Below, in pieces: positions 1 to 9,659 of a stretch of DNA of 64,000 bases. The stretch spans positions 12,060,694 to 12,124,693 of the forward strand of contig JAYGXS010000006.1 of assembly GCA_036362985.1 (NCBI GenBank), written 5' to 3'. Positions within the stretch are counted from its first letter, which is position 1. Every line of letters begins with the position of its first letter. A program made the translations under genes and the position numbers. The notes under the pieces were generated by a model. It ran no database searches and was not told the origin of the DNA. It saw nothing but the letters and a program-made list of their open reading frames with translations. This DNA is from Ligula intestinalis. Taxonomy: Eukaryota > Platyhelminthes > Cestoda > Diphyllobothriidea > Diphyllobothriidae.

Positions 1-60
1 TCTTCTTCTCATTTATGTCCGGGGACACGCATTTTCGCTTCAATCAGCAATATATATATA
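1..60 (+). repeat. Partial dispersed repeat, same as at 4253-4320
   Basis: The window opens with a TCTTCTTCT run followed about 30 bases later by an ATTTTCGCTT segment. The same order and spacing recur at 4255-4305, just beyond the foldback that ends the first LINE. The two copies therefore lie on either side of LINE A. The copy is cut by the window edge, so its true start is unknown. Confidence 0.5.
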
Positions 61-72
61 TATATATATATG
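49..72. repeat. (TA)n microsatellite
   Basis: An uninterrupted TA dinucleotide run of about 11-12 units. It directly precedes a GTACCCGAT segment, and a similar (TA)n-ACCCGAT junction occurs at about 16430. Confidence 0.9.
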
Positions 73-123
73 TACCCGATGCCGGCCATGTCATAATAGC
101 AGTAATTGGGGTATGACAGCATC

Positions 124-184
124 TGGGGGTAACATGATACAGAACTGTTTCGGGCTTTTTGCCTTCATCAGCCAAGCATAACCC
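124..184 (-). ncRNA. Hammerhead (type I)-like ribozyme motif
   Basis: Read on the minus strand, the core CTGATGA (165-171 on the plus strand) is followed by a GGC-AAAAA-GCC hairpin (stem II) and then by GAAAC (147-151). After GAAA, ACAG-TT-CTGT can form stem III and is followed by A, giving a GTA cleavage triplet. The flanks pair imperfectly as stem I (GGGT with ACCC further out, plus CTTGG against TCATG near the core). This order matches a type I hammerhead, and such motifs are known in the terminal repeats of Penelope-like elements. Departures from consensus are an A-C mismatch at the base of stem II, a very short stem III loop and a weak stem I. Activity is inference; it may be a decayed copy. 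Confidence 0.5.
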
Positions 185-370
185 TGAAAACCAGCTGGTC
201 GGACAACACAAACAAACGCACTCACAGACGGCGCAGTTGGTCCACCACTGGAGTCTATCAGATGAGTCATGAGCACTTCATCGAAGCGGAAATGCGCATC
301 GTCGGAAATAAATGAGCAGATAAGGCAATCTCGCGAACCATTGTTTAATCGTCCTGAGGTTTTTTGAAAG

Positions 371-460
371 CGTACAGTCTTCCGTCATCAGCGGTGGTTA
401 TTGTACAGCGCCTCAATTACCGCTGTATAATTACCACCTCTGATGACGAAAACCTGTACG
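371..460. repeat. Foldback (inverted repeat), 40-bp arms
   Basis: Arms 371-410 and 421-460 are inverted copies with about 34 of 40 positions matching, separated by a 10-base loop. The right arm contains CTGATGACGAAAAC, which looks like a hammerhead core with stem II missing. The same CATCAG/CTGATG motif is found in the foldback at 4131-4263. The element lies upstream of LINE A and is probably PLE-related or a related non-autonomous repeat. Confidence 0.7.
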
Positions 461-684
461 TTTTTGAAACGTCAGGGCAATAAATCAATTGTTGCGGAGA
501 TCACCGTTTCGTTTCAAAGGGTGTCGTTCTTAACATTATCCCTAAAGCCAAGCAGGCGGGGTCAAAGATACCAGTAAGAACTATTCTGGTTGCGTCTCCC
601 AAAAAGCCCAAGATACCGCAGACTACCACACAAAAATGTGGCCTTGGAACAAAAGAGGATTTTGCAGGTCCTCCTTATTATCAA

Positions 685-1195
685 ATGCCGGAGCTTAGGG
701 ATCTCACAGCCCAAGTTGAGAATGCGCACACGTCGGTAGAGTCCACTTATAAACCTCATAGACCGTTATTCAATCGCAGCCAGTGCATCGTCATACAAGA
801 GATGCCTGAATCTTCTTCAGAGACCCCAAAAAATAAAATTGACCATGATATGGATTTATTCCGCGGAAAAATTACACTTTTCTTACATAAAAATGAAGAA
901 ACGGTGGTCTTCGTCCTAAAAGTATTTAGGATGGGCCTTAAAAAGGGTTTATTTACGGACTCGGGTCAACCCAGACCAATTAAATTTATATTCAAGCATG
1001 AAGAGCAAGCGGAGCTACAGTTGAACAGGAAAGCGCAATTACTTAACAAATGCGCAATGGTTTTTGTTTGCGGGAGTACTCGCCGGCCGAGAGGGAAAAG
1101 TGGAGCGCACTGAAAACCGAACTCCACAGGAGGTCCAATTCGGGCGAGCGGAACCTGCGAATAATGAACGGCGAAATCATCACCACCCAGGGGTA
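685..1195 (+). pseudogene. LINE A ORF1-like RNA-binding protein remnant
   Basis: The first 142 codons are open and contain an IQEMPES segment followed by PRPIKFIFK, the pattern of the RRM-like fold in CR1-type ORF1 proteins, which bind the element RNA. After codon ~130 the similarity continues in another frame (Lys-Trp-Ser-Ala-Leu, then GERNLRIMNGEI), showing a frameshift near 1075-1090. The equivalent part of LINE B at 51204-51560 has PRPLKIIFK and GEVGLDIFNG, which supports the assignment. No intact start is defended. Confidence 0.6.
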
Positions 1196-1269
1196 ATTTC
1201 TCTGGAGACAGCCAATAACGCTGCGTTTTACTGACAAGAAGCAGACCGAAACTCAGGCAATAAAGTATC

Positions 1270-2060
1270 TAATTGGCAGAGACCTTTCGGCTCCATCGAC
1301 CCAAAATCGCTCAGAACTCTATGCCAGCGAAGCTGCGCTTTCTTTATACGATCGCACAGAGTTTGCTTCAGAAGATTGACGAGTCAAAGTTTGTAAAGCT
1401 GACCTACAGCCGGATATCAGATCCATTACAGAGACCTGGCTACAGGCCTACGTAATGGATGCCGAAATTGTACCTGGATAGTACCCAGTTTTTCGTCGGG
1501 ACCGGATACATAGGAGGGGAGGAGGAATAACAGTGTTTGTCAAGAAAAGCATCATTGCGTCAGAACACAACATTAGTTCTTCTCATGATTGTGAAGCGCT
1601 ATGGCTTAAACTGTAAACGCGTGGTGCACACACTTTACATTTCATGACTGTCTATAGACCGCCAAATCAATCTCCAGAGGGTGGCGAGACCTTGTTTAGA
1701 CTAATGCGTGAACTGGCTCAAAATGAAAAGGCGCTGAATACTGGAGATTTCAACGCCCCACTGATTAACTGGGATGAGCTATCAGTTAAGGGTTCGCATG
1801 AGTTTTTTAGCTCCATATTCTTAAAGCTGACGGGGACCTCTCTCTCTCGTGCAGAATAATGGATTCCCAACGAGAATAAAAGAAGCACAAACAGCGAACT
1901 GTTGGGACCTCGTATTTTCGAAAGACCCGATTCATACAAGCGAAATTAGGTCAATCGCGCCTCTTGGAAAGACTGATCATGTCATGATCCTGTGGGAATA
2001 TGGTTCAAACACCAATCAAGCGAGAAATACGGAGGTTCGGTTAGACTACTGGCGCTAAAA
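1270..2060 (+). pseudogene. LINE A apurinic-type endonuclease remnant
   Basis: This is the AP-endonuclease-like domain that would nick target DNA. A frame at 1644-1859 carries VYRPPNQSPEGG and then GDFNAPLINWDE, the conserved GDFN(A/S)P-x-x-W block of LINE endonucleases. The frame at 1849-2058 continues with the WDLVFSK and LGKTDHVMILWEY segments. Upstream, around 1490-1560, a GGG-rich stretch translates to the usual R-GGG-x-x-V-F-V-K pattern. At least three frame changes separate the pieces, so no protein is made. Confidence 0.65.
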
Positions 2061-2164
2061 TTACACCGCAATGAGAAATTAACTAGCAGCAAAAAATTGG
2101 TGTGACTTTCTAACCGGTAGTCCGGATGCCGTTTGGAACACTGTCAGGGATCTTATAAGCGAAG

Positions 2165-3340
2165 TTATGCATCAAAACTATCCGCTGAAAAAAGTACAAA
2201 AGGCGAGCAGGCCCCCCTGGTTAACGCCAGATCTGAAGAGCCAAATAAACCGCAAGAACAAACTCTGGAGTAGGTACGCATTAACACGCCTGCCTTCACA
2301 CGACGAAGAATTCAGCCAAAAGCGGAACGACGTTAGATCAAACATTCGAAAAGCGCGGAAAGACTACGAAGCCAAACTATCGAGTGGGCCGTAACGAAGC
2401 CAAAGGTGCTCTACAGTTACATCAACAGCAGGCTAAAAAACAAAGACACAGTTGCATTACTAAAAGGTAAAAATAATGAGGAAGTTATAGACAATCTCGA
2501 AAAAGCCGAACACTTTAGCAAGTTTGTTGCATCTGCTTTGACTGAGGAACTGCATTTTAATCCGACAGACTTCCATGCAGAGAGTAATGGCAGAATCATG
2601 GAGGACCTCCGTTTCACAGAAGAAGATGTGAGGAATGCACTTCTTGCGCTTAATGAAGCTAAGTCTCCGGGTCCAGACAAATACCATCAAAGGTACTGCA
2701 AGAGCTGGCTTCGGAACTTTCCAGTCCGCTTATGCTCATTTTTCAGTTGTCCTTTGATCGAGGCCTCCTCCCCTCCGATTGGAAAGTTGCGAACATATAC
2801 TCTTTTCACAAGGGTGGATCCAGAACCAGCGCAAACAACTATCGACCAGTGAGCCTAACTTGCATCTGTTGTAAATTTATGGAAAGGATAATCAAAAAGG
2901 CCACTTTTAAGTTCCTAGAAGGTAAAGACTTATTTGATGGTGCCAAACACGCGTTTCGAGGACACCACTCCCGCCTGACCAATATGCTTTATTCTATGGA
3001 ACAGCGGTCCAAGACATTAGACAAAAACACCCGCATAGTTGTTGTTTACATAGACGTTAAAAAAGCCTTCGATAGTGTCCCCCACCTACGGCTACTCTAC
3101 AATGTTGACGAATCCGGGATAAGGGGCAATTTACTAAAGTGGGTAGGAGATTTTCTCATAGGCCGATCGCAGTCCGTGTGCTTGGGAAACGCAAAATCCT
3201 CTTCAGTGCCAGTTGCGAGTGGAGTGCCTCAGGACTCCGTTCTTGGGTCACTATTGTTCCTAATCTACGTCAACGACTGTAGGCATGGACTGGTCAGTAA
3301 TGGAATCTTGTTTGCAGATGATATTAAGATATGGTAACCC
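2165..3340 (+). pseudogene. LINE A reverse transcriptase core, frameshifted
   Basis: The frames at 2167-2394 and 2406-2852 cover the linker and RT motif 0 (NEAKSPGPDK). The frame at 2732-3337 carries LPSDWKVANIYSFHKGGS, NNYRPVSLT, YIDVKKAFDSVPH (first catalytic Asp), GVPQDSVLG and the catalytic FADDIKIW, ending at a TAA just after. FADD is intact, but the GVPQGSVLGP motif reads GVPQDSVLGS and a frameshift at about 2730-2750 splits the domain. It belongs to the CR1/Jockey side of LINE RTs by motif wording. It is not functional. Confidence 0.8.
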
Positions 3341-3539
3341 ATCAGAAAAGCTTATGATGAACAAACTCTGGAAGAAGGACTTGACCGCCTAGGTAAAATG
3401 GTCCAAAATGGTTAATGCGGTTTAACTTTGAGAAGTGTGTCACATTGTGACTCAAGACGAAGTAAGTGAGCACGAAGGATGACTCATACAACTACGTACT
3501 CGATGGGAGGTGCCTGTTGAACGTCAATGAATAAAGAGA

Positions 3540-4103
3540 TCTAAGTATGGCTATTGTGCCATCCCTGAAGCGGTTCTTACAGTGTGATAGGGCTGCCAAG
3601 AGGGCAAATAGTGTTCTGTTTGCTATTAAGCGAACTTCTGTTGATAAAGACAACAAATTATTCGGCAAAATCTATGGAACATTTATTCGCTCACATCTGG
3701 CATTCAGGCGTGGCAACCATGGATGCACAAACGTAACCAGATGCTGGAAAAAATTCAGCGGAGGGCAACGAAAATTGTGAAGGGCCTAAAGTCTTCATCT
3801 TATGAATGTAGACTAGAAGCGCTTAACGTTTTCGCCCTTGAGTATACACAAATCCGCGGCGACCTCATACAGACGGACCGCCTTGTGAGCAATCAGAAGT
3901 GTGCCCTTAAGTTTGATGACTTCTTCGCCGTCGCCATTTCAACCAACCTCCTTGGGAATTCCCTCAAACTGCAAGGAACCCTATCCCATCTAGAGGGCAG
4001 CAAGCAGTCGTTCTCACAACGAGTAATCGGTGCCTGGAATGGACTGCCCGAGGAGGTCGTAATGACGAACTCTACAGATGCGTTTAAACGGAAATTGGAT
4101 TAA
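3540..4103 (+). pseudogene. LINE A RT C-terminal region
   Basis: Two overlapping frames (3547-3780 and 3723-4103) give the post-RT region typical of this LINE group: a conserved [11 protein letters not shown] segment, then [18 protein letters not shown], and finally [17 protein letters not shown] followed by FKRKLD and a stop at 4101-4103. The same blocks occur in the copies at 30.1-30.9, 36.4-36.9, 53.9-54.4 and 63.7-64.0 kb. A frameshift joins the two frames at about 3740. Confidence 0.8.
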
Positions 4104-4130
4104 ACAACTGCTTAAAACTTACCGTTTAGA

Positions 4131-4263
4131 AGAAGAAGAAGACTCGATCGCTGGGACAATATGTTTATTCGCCTGACGTTTCGATATGCGTCGCGGATTC
4201 GTCATCAGACACATGAGTCAGGCGAATAAACACATTGTCCCAGCGATCGAGTCTTCTTCTTCT
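4131..4263. repeat. Large foldback with 47-bp arms and hammerhead-like core
   Basis: Arms 4131-4177 and 4217-4263 match as inverted repeats at 46 of 47 positions and include the (GAA)n/(TTC)n ends. The 39-base centre contains, on the minus strand, CTGATGA (4202-4208) and GAAAC followed by GTC (4175-4182), the order of a hammerhead core. Stem II between them is weak. The left arm overlaps the 3' end of LINE A, so this may be its terminus or a separate insertion. Confidence 0.85.
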
Positions 4264-4320
4264 GCTCAATTGCTTCCTGGGACATGGATTTTCGCTTGTA
4301 TTGGCAAACCTACCGTTCAT
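4253..4320 (+). repeat. Second copy of the repeat at window start
   Basis: TCTTCTTCTTCT followed by a GGGACAT-GGATTTTCGCTT segment parallels positions 1-45. It may be the outer end of the unit that contains the foldback. Confidence 0.5.
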
Positions 4321-4324
4321 ATGT

Positions 4325-4628
4325 ACAAGGAAGCAGGAATAATTAACGCCCCCGGAAATACCTAAAGATAAAACTTTACATTTGTATATGCTACACACTA
4401 TTGTACAGTAACATATGTTATGTTGGATATATTATGTACAAAATAGACTATTCTGACTGCTCACATGCACACGTTAAAATTTGTGCATGCATTTATGTTA
4501 CTCACTGTTTATAGTGACATATTATATGTTGGATATGTCATGCATACTGTTTTCCATAGGGTCTTCCAAGGCATTGCTTACTACCCGAAATATACTGAAA
4601 TATATATGCATATATAAATGAATTAATC
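4325..4628. other. AT-rich noncoding stretch with a short imperfect repeat
   Basis: No coding signal is seen. A motif of the form ACATAT-TATGTTGGATAT recurs at about 4410 and 4518, roughly 110 bp apart, suggesting a small local duplication. Confidence 0.4.
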
Positions 4629-4629
4629 T

Positions 4630-4885
4630 AGGTGTTTCGCCGATCCAGGCAAGAAACAATTAAGTTCCACGTTGACTGGTATGACAAGCTGATGGCGGCT
4701 TACAAGCCAGAAATGGCCTTTACGGTCTCCTTTTGCTTTGTCAGATCTACCTTATCGTATCAACTTAGTTACTATGTGATGGTCTTGAGGGTTTGCGTTT
4801 CGAGATCCTTTGCAAAGCGGAATTTAATTGTTCTTTGACTAAATCTGTGAAACACCTACATTCATTCATCATATTCCCGATCACA
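4630..4885 (+). mobile_element. SINE copy, body and tail
   Basis: The segment shares its order of sub-blocks with 17095-17370: AGCTGATG-CGG, GAAATGG, TTTGCTTT-TCAGAT, then GTGATGGTCTTGAGGG, and at the end ACACCTACATTC-TTCATCATATTCC. The centre also matches 4985-5050. The repetition at unlinked sites and the tRNA-like head of the neighbouring copy indicate a SINE family. Confidence 0.65.
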
Positions 4886-4889
4886 ACCG

Positions 4890-5075
4890 ACAAAACAACG
4901 AGCCCGTGGTGCCAAGGTAGGCTTTAAAACCCAAGGACCAAAGGTCCCGGGTTCGAATCTCAGGGGTTCCGACTCCTTAGATTGGGTATGACTGGCTGAT
5001 GACGGATAAAAAGCCATAAATGGCCATTCGGGTCTTCCTTAGCAATGTCGGATCTACTTCATATATATTTGATAT
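4890..5075 (+). mobile_element. tRNA-headed SINE copy
   Basis: The 5' part (4897-4972) has a tRNA-like layout: TGGTGCCAAGGTAGG in the A-box position and GGGTTCGAATC, a near-perfect Pol III B box, about 45 bases on. The body that follows (TGACTGGCTGATGACGG, GCCATAAATGGCCATTC, GTCTTCCTTAGCAATGTCGG) matches the SINE bodies at 4630-4885 and 17095-17370. It lies tandem to the previous copy. Confidence 0.65.
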
Positions 5076-5389
5076 ATGTGGTTTTTATGCTTAAGTAGCA
5101 TTTTCGTACAAATTATGCTTTTCGCTGGTGGTCGGAAGGATGCTCCTAAGGAAACTTCTGTTAATTAAAAAGCCGGCATCCTGACGAAACCGAAATTTCT
5201 TAAGATTTCATGACTGATTGGAAGAAAGTGAACCAGCATTCTAGGAGCTTGCCAAATGATTTATTAACCTCGCAGGAAGTGGATTTGCAAAAAAATTAGA
5301 TGAAGTACATAGTCGATTTGGGACAACGCACACATTCTTGCGGCACTTCAGGTTTACTTGCGGGTGCCAGTTGTGGAGTGAAAAGGCGT

Positions 5390-5471
5390 ATCAGGAGTGG
5401 GATTTGAACCAAGGCCCAGAGAGTGGACTGTGACCTGAACACAGCTCTTTGGACCGCTCGGCCATCCTAAT
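5390..5471 (-). tRNA. tRNA-Leu(CAG)-like gene, degenerate
   Basis: On the minus strand an 82-base tRNA-Leu shape can be drawn. The acceptor stem ATTAGGA/TCCTGAT pairs over 7 positions with one G-T. Then come TGGCCGAGCGG (A box), an anticodon arm CTGTG-TTCAGGT-CACAG with anticodon CAG, a long variable arm typical of class II tRNAs, TTCAAATC in the T loop, discriminator A and TTTT downstream (5381-5384 as AAAA on the plus strand) as Pol III terminator. The D stem and T stem each carry mismatches, so this may be a pseudogene or tRNA-derived repeat rather than a working gene. Confidence 0.6.
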
Positions 5472-5569
5472 GCTGTTAGTTGGCAACCTTCTAAGGCATG
5501 ACTGTTAGTAGGTCGTACTTGATTCAAGCTCATCAGTTAATGATAAAGGCGGAATTATATTATCGAAAC

Positions 5570-5640
5570 TTATGAGAGACCGGATAAGCCATTTCTGGCT
5601 TATGAGCCGTTCAAATCTCTATCCATTGGACTCTGTCCAT
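5570..5640 (-). mobile_element. SINE body fragment
   Basis: The reverse complement reads ACGGCTCATAAGCCAGAAATGG followed shortly by CCGGTCT, the central block of the SINE family seen at 4.7, 5.0 and 17.15 kb. Only about 40 bases match well. Confidence 0.45.
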
Positions 5641-5644
5641 TTCT

Positions 5645-6400
5645 ACCAGATTCAGCCTATGATACTGCTGTAAAAAATTTTGAAACCTATGCTTGAGTAC
5701 TTATTTTATTCTTAAACCATATTTACTAGGGTCAGTAAATAATATAATATAACACGTTCTGTGTATGTTTTTCAAGAATTCGGCACACAATGTGCGCTTC
5801 AAATCTATATGAGGTGGTTATTAATTAATGGGTTAACTCAAGCGTAAGTAAATTAAAGAGGACGACCAAACATGCATTTTTGTCGTTATGTTTTTGCATC
5901 GATAAACCACCCATAGGCTTTCTACGGTATGTAGCTGTAGCTTGGACCTAACAGACTATCTTATCATATCCCCTCTTCCCAGCAGGGAATAGGATTCTGG
6001 GTATAATGTTTACCGATAATCTACATTTTTGAAGCTAAACGCACATCAGGGCTTTGCTTTGTTTCCACCCCCTCAAATCTGTTCACCAAAAGCTGCGTCG
6101 CATTGTACAAAGTTTGGGCTAGGATGCCACTGCTATAGGTTATATGCCACTGCGAAGAGTGTTTATTCTAGTAATCACACCTTCTTTGACCAGTGTATAG
6201 TAGATTTGAGTTATATATTCCTATAACTTTGTCATTAGCTGACATGCATCCTGCTATTGTACCAAGCATTACCAATGGAAATATGAGCTTATGCTCCTCC
6301 TAAATCTCATCTGGGTTGATTTTTAAGACATCAGGTCGAGCTTTGACGTACAGTAGTGAAGTAGGACTGTTAACAATAACTTGCAAAAAATGACTTCTCG
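5645..6400. other. Noncoding, nothing recognised
   Basis: AT-rich with only short frames. I see no splice-flanked exon, RNA gene or repeat that I can support. Confidence 0.5.
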
Positions 6401-6404
6401 TACC

Positions 6405-6600
6405 TAGCTCATGACCGATTCTCAGAACCTATTCTAGATTCCTCCATATCTCCCTCCCCCAGTGCAAGCACCTCTACGTGACGATCTCGCCATACTGAGG
6501 GCGTGAAAATGATGAGTTGTAGTAACAGTACAATTATTAATCCCATCTACCTGTATATTTTTCATTGCAGTTGTACTAGCCTGGTAATGAAATTCAAAAA
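6405..6600 (+). repeat. Dispersed repeat, copy 1
   Basis: A pyrimidine-rich part (CTCCCTCCCCCAG) followed by GTGAAAATGATGAGTTGTAG and then ACTAGCCTGGTAATGAAATTC matches the order at 9475-9655 (TTCCCTCCAG, GTGAAAACGGTGAGTTGTAA, ACTGGCCTGATGACGAATTC). Divergence is high. The family is unknown. Confidence 0.4.
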
Positions 6601-6659
6601 GCGTATGTTTATCAGCTAAACGAAATTTTATGACGCCAATAAATCCTGCTCACCTCGTG

Positions 6660-6880
6660 AACATCGGCTTGTTCACATTTCTTCTGGGAAAGCAATATTT
6701 AAAATTTATTGGACAACGTCTTTTGGCTACAGCACAAGCGTCCGCTTGCAGGCTACGCCGACCGGTCCTGTTTGCCCAAAATAAATTCCTTTCGGTGCCG
6801 CATGTACCATGGATCAAAACCATAAATTCAAAAACCAGCTGCTTATCAACTCGGCTGACTTCCAGTCCTACGTAACGCTG
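6660..6880 (+). pseudogene. Penelope-like element C-terminal fragment
   Basis: The plus frame contains QRLLATAQASACRLRR followed by a tract ending in VPHVPW. The complete PLE at 59-62 kb has QRMLATAEAVAIRLAN and ...LSLPWPKP at the equivalent place after its GIY-YIG domain, on the minus strand around 59440-59570. The order and spacing are the same, so this is a small 5'-truncated PLE remnant. No catalytic part is present. Confidence 0.55.
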
Positions 6881-6919
6881 ATCAGATTTCTGACACTTAT
6901 GCCCCGCTCCCATACCTTG

Positions 6920-8770
6920 AAAACCGTACTATTTTTTTATAAAAATCTGTTTAGTTTATTTTCTTAATAACAATAAAAGTGTGAAGGCCTCACGAAAATT
7001 TATTAAAAAACAAACGTATGTTTGCCATTTTATCTTCTGAAACTCTCAATTGGAATTTAAGCATCGATGGCAAAATTTGCAGAAGCAACAGCAGAACTGT
7101 AGGATGGCTTTCAAGTTAATGACAGTTCAAGCCTTTTTAACTGTGCCCTTCGTCCTTTTCACGTTAATGATGCAGTATGTGTGTAGTGATACATACCCTC
7201 AGGGTATTATCTAGAGTGATAAACTAAAAGGCGACATTACAGCTGGAAGTTGTAAAGTGGAGGCATTTAGCATACACCTGGTTGCATAGCAGCTCACAGA
7301 GTTATAAATACACGGCAGGAATAGCTTGTTTAGAATAGCTACCATTGGGGTTAGCAGTAACTTAAAGCTTCCTTTATATAATTTGATATGACATCACGTC
7401 GGGTAACAAATAGGTTTGATAGTGTTAGCCAACGTCTTCTGCCTATAAAACATTTCGAAGCGTATCGATTTAACGAAATAATCTTCATAGTATCGTGGAT
7501 CAATCCACGTAATCAACGCCCCTCTCATAAAATAGATTTTTGCTCAAATTGAATACGGCAATTTAGCGCGCAGATTTTGTTTCTTCATCTTAGAAAAATT
7601 AGTACGCTTATTTCTAGTGGATCAGTAATAGGATTAAGTTTGTTAGTTGGATAAAACCATCTAAGTCTCGGGTACCACGCCAGCTTTCTTTGCTACGGCT
7701 TACAGTATTTAGATGCATTCCTGGTTTTTCTCAGCATAGCCACTTAAACATGTTCAACCATTCCAAACTATCCTATAGCAATGCAGACATTTCTCGGCAC
7801 ATTAAGCAATTGATGAACATTCACTGTCGTCTGTCAAGCGAGCGATGATTCTGCGTCTTTTATGTAGTACTTATCAGTTGCACGTTTCTAAAGCCATTGC
7901 TTTCGCATATTCTGCAACATGACAGGATACTTACCTAATTTAAATAAATATTTGAGTTGTTATTGAATTGCATAAATTTGCCCTGTGCGTATGGCTTTAA
8001 AATGTTCTATGGGTCTATTAAACAGAGCACAGTTCTTGCATTCGGAGTACATGGGGGCGGACGAAATTGAGGAAGGAGGAAGTCGATTTTTTTGAACCTG
8101 TTTTTATAACGTGATTTTGGGACAAATCTTGCCGCAGTGATAGCTGAAAGTGTCAGGAAAAGGTTGTTTCTCTTGATTGAAGTGCACTACGATTCATCCT
8201 TGGTATATTGGCTGTTCATGCCTGAATGTAAAAAATTGAAATTTACTGAGACTTTTTTACAAAAGGTAGGAAATAAAACTCATGCAACCGCGAAATACAA
8301 TACTGAGGCAGATTTTAAGGCAAAACATCATATCCAAAAAGAAAACTGATAGATATGAAGGCATATAATCTTCAATATCATATAAGACTTTCGCTTAAGG
8401 GTATGTGGGTGCACTGCCATTAAGTGGCACAGTAAGACGGTAGACCTTGGTAGAATAAATAGCCACTTGTTGCTCTTAGGCTAACCAGAAACGCAGGCAA
8501 TAAGTTCTTAAAAAAAAAGCAAAAAAAGTAAAAAAACAAACATTATTATTTGGGCTCTAAAATACATATGATATCAGTTAGTGCGTCTTTATGAACACCT
8601 CGGCTCATTAAACTAAAATAATGTATGAACGAGCCCATAAAAGATTGATTTTTTTTTCAAATTGAAGCCACGATTTATGCACACAGAATGCGTTTTTGTG
8701 TCTTGGTTGACTATTTGCACTTATAAGTAGTCGATAATACACGTTAATATAAACTCTTCTGTACACCAAC
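6920..8770. other. Noncoding, AT-rich
   Basis: Poly-A/T tracts and short frames only. A 70-codon frame at 8137-8349 shows no recognisable motif and no splice or promoter context. I find no repeat shared with the rest of the window. Confidence 0.5.
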
Positions 8771-8805
8771 CTAAAACACAAAATAAGCTATCTCCTGAGA
8801 TATTA

Positions 8806-9246
8806 GTGGAAAGTATAAAATTGCAAACGAAGAAGGAGGATTCCCTGTTCGTGGCTGATCAGGTGTCGGACTATTTGGGTAGTTGTGCCATCGACCATTT
8901 TCATATACTAAACATTCTAGCTCACATATGCCACCGTTTCGTAAGAGAAACCTGCCAATACCAGCCGCTACGCTGCTTTCACTTTGCATCTTTCCGGCAA
9001 CTTTATCGCTTCAACCGCCATACCAACTGGACAATTCTAAATGTACTGCCCACTCGCGTGTTACTGCTGTCTGTGTGTTCCGCACACGTTGACCGTGGAG
9101 ATGATCAGCGATTCCGATCGTTCAACGCTGCCCCATTGGTCGCTTTTTATGTCCCATCTGTCCACCTCTCAGCCCCGCACTCGTTGCTTGTAGATATAAT
9201 TAACGGCCTCAAATTTTCGTCATGCCATGACAGTCTCCTTATATGA
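8806..9246 (+). other. Unrecognised 146-codon open frame
   Basis: An open frame of 146 codons is unusually long for this part of the window, but the translated protein is Cys/His/Phe-rich without a domain I know. The opposite strand is also partly open. It has no clear upstream promoter and could be chance or part of an old repeat. Listed only because of its length. Confidence 0.2.
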
Positions 9247-9474
9247 AGATTCGTAAAACTATATAGGGGGCGGGAAAAATTGATGCGGTGGTTTACTTGG
9301 CGTCCGGCCGACATCCAGTCATCTTTTATCTGCATTTATCATCTCAGCGTACAATTTCAACGGTAGAAGCTTAATAGCTAGCGATCCCAGTGCCGACGCC
9401 GATCGTTATCGCCCCCACCCGTTAGTGACTGGCGTTCATTTCCTGTAACTGACAGTAATTATCACTCCACGCAC

Positions 9475-9655
9475 TTGATCCATGATCAACGTTTGCAACC
9501 TATTCTACTTTCCTTCCCTTTCCCTCCAGCGCATGGACTTCTTTAAGCCGAGATCCCCATGCGGATGGTGTGAAAACGGTGAGTTGTAATCAAAGGACAC
9601 TTATTACTCCTGACTAACTCTACTGGCCTGATGACGAATTCCGAATTTAAATCGT
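9475..9655 (+). repeat. Dispersed repeat, copy 2
   Basis: Pairs with 6405-6600 as described there, including a TTTCCCTCCAG tract and the GAGTTGTAA block. Confidence 0.4.
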
Positions 9656-9659
9656 GTAA

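Larger units (their letters stand above)
640..4142 (+). mobile_element. CR1/Jockey-like non-LTR retrotransposon (LINE A), decayed
   Basis: ORF1-like, endonuclease, reverse transcriptase and C-terminal segments follow each other in the order of a CR1-type LINE, but are broken into short frames by stops and frameshifts. The RT block keeps the NYRPVSLT, GVPQ and FADD motifs. The 3' end runs into a GAA microsatellite at about 4129-4140 that forms part of the next foldback. The 5' boundary is approximate. This is a dead copy; its RT is clearly related to, but diverged from, the LINE copies at 33.2 and 50.6 kb. Confidence 0.85.

Noticed and set aside
8806..9246. 146-codon plus frame as a gene
   Set aside because: No domain, biased Cys/His/Phe composition, partly open on both strands. 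Kept only as a low-confidence note.
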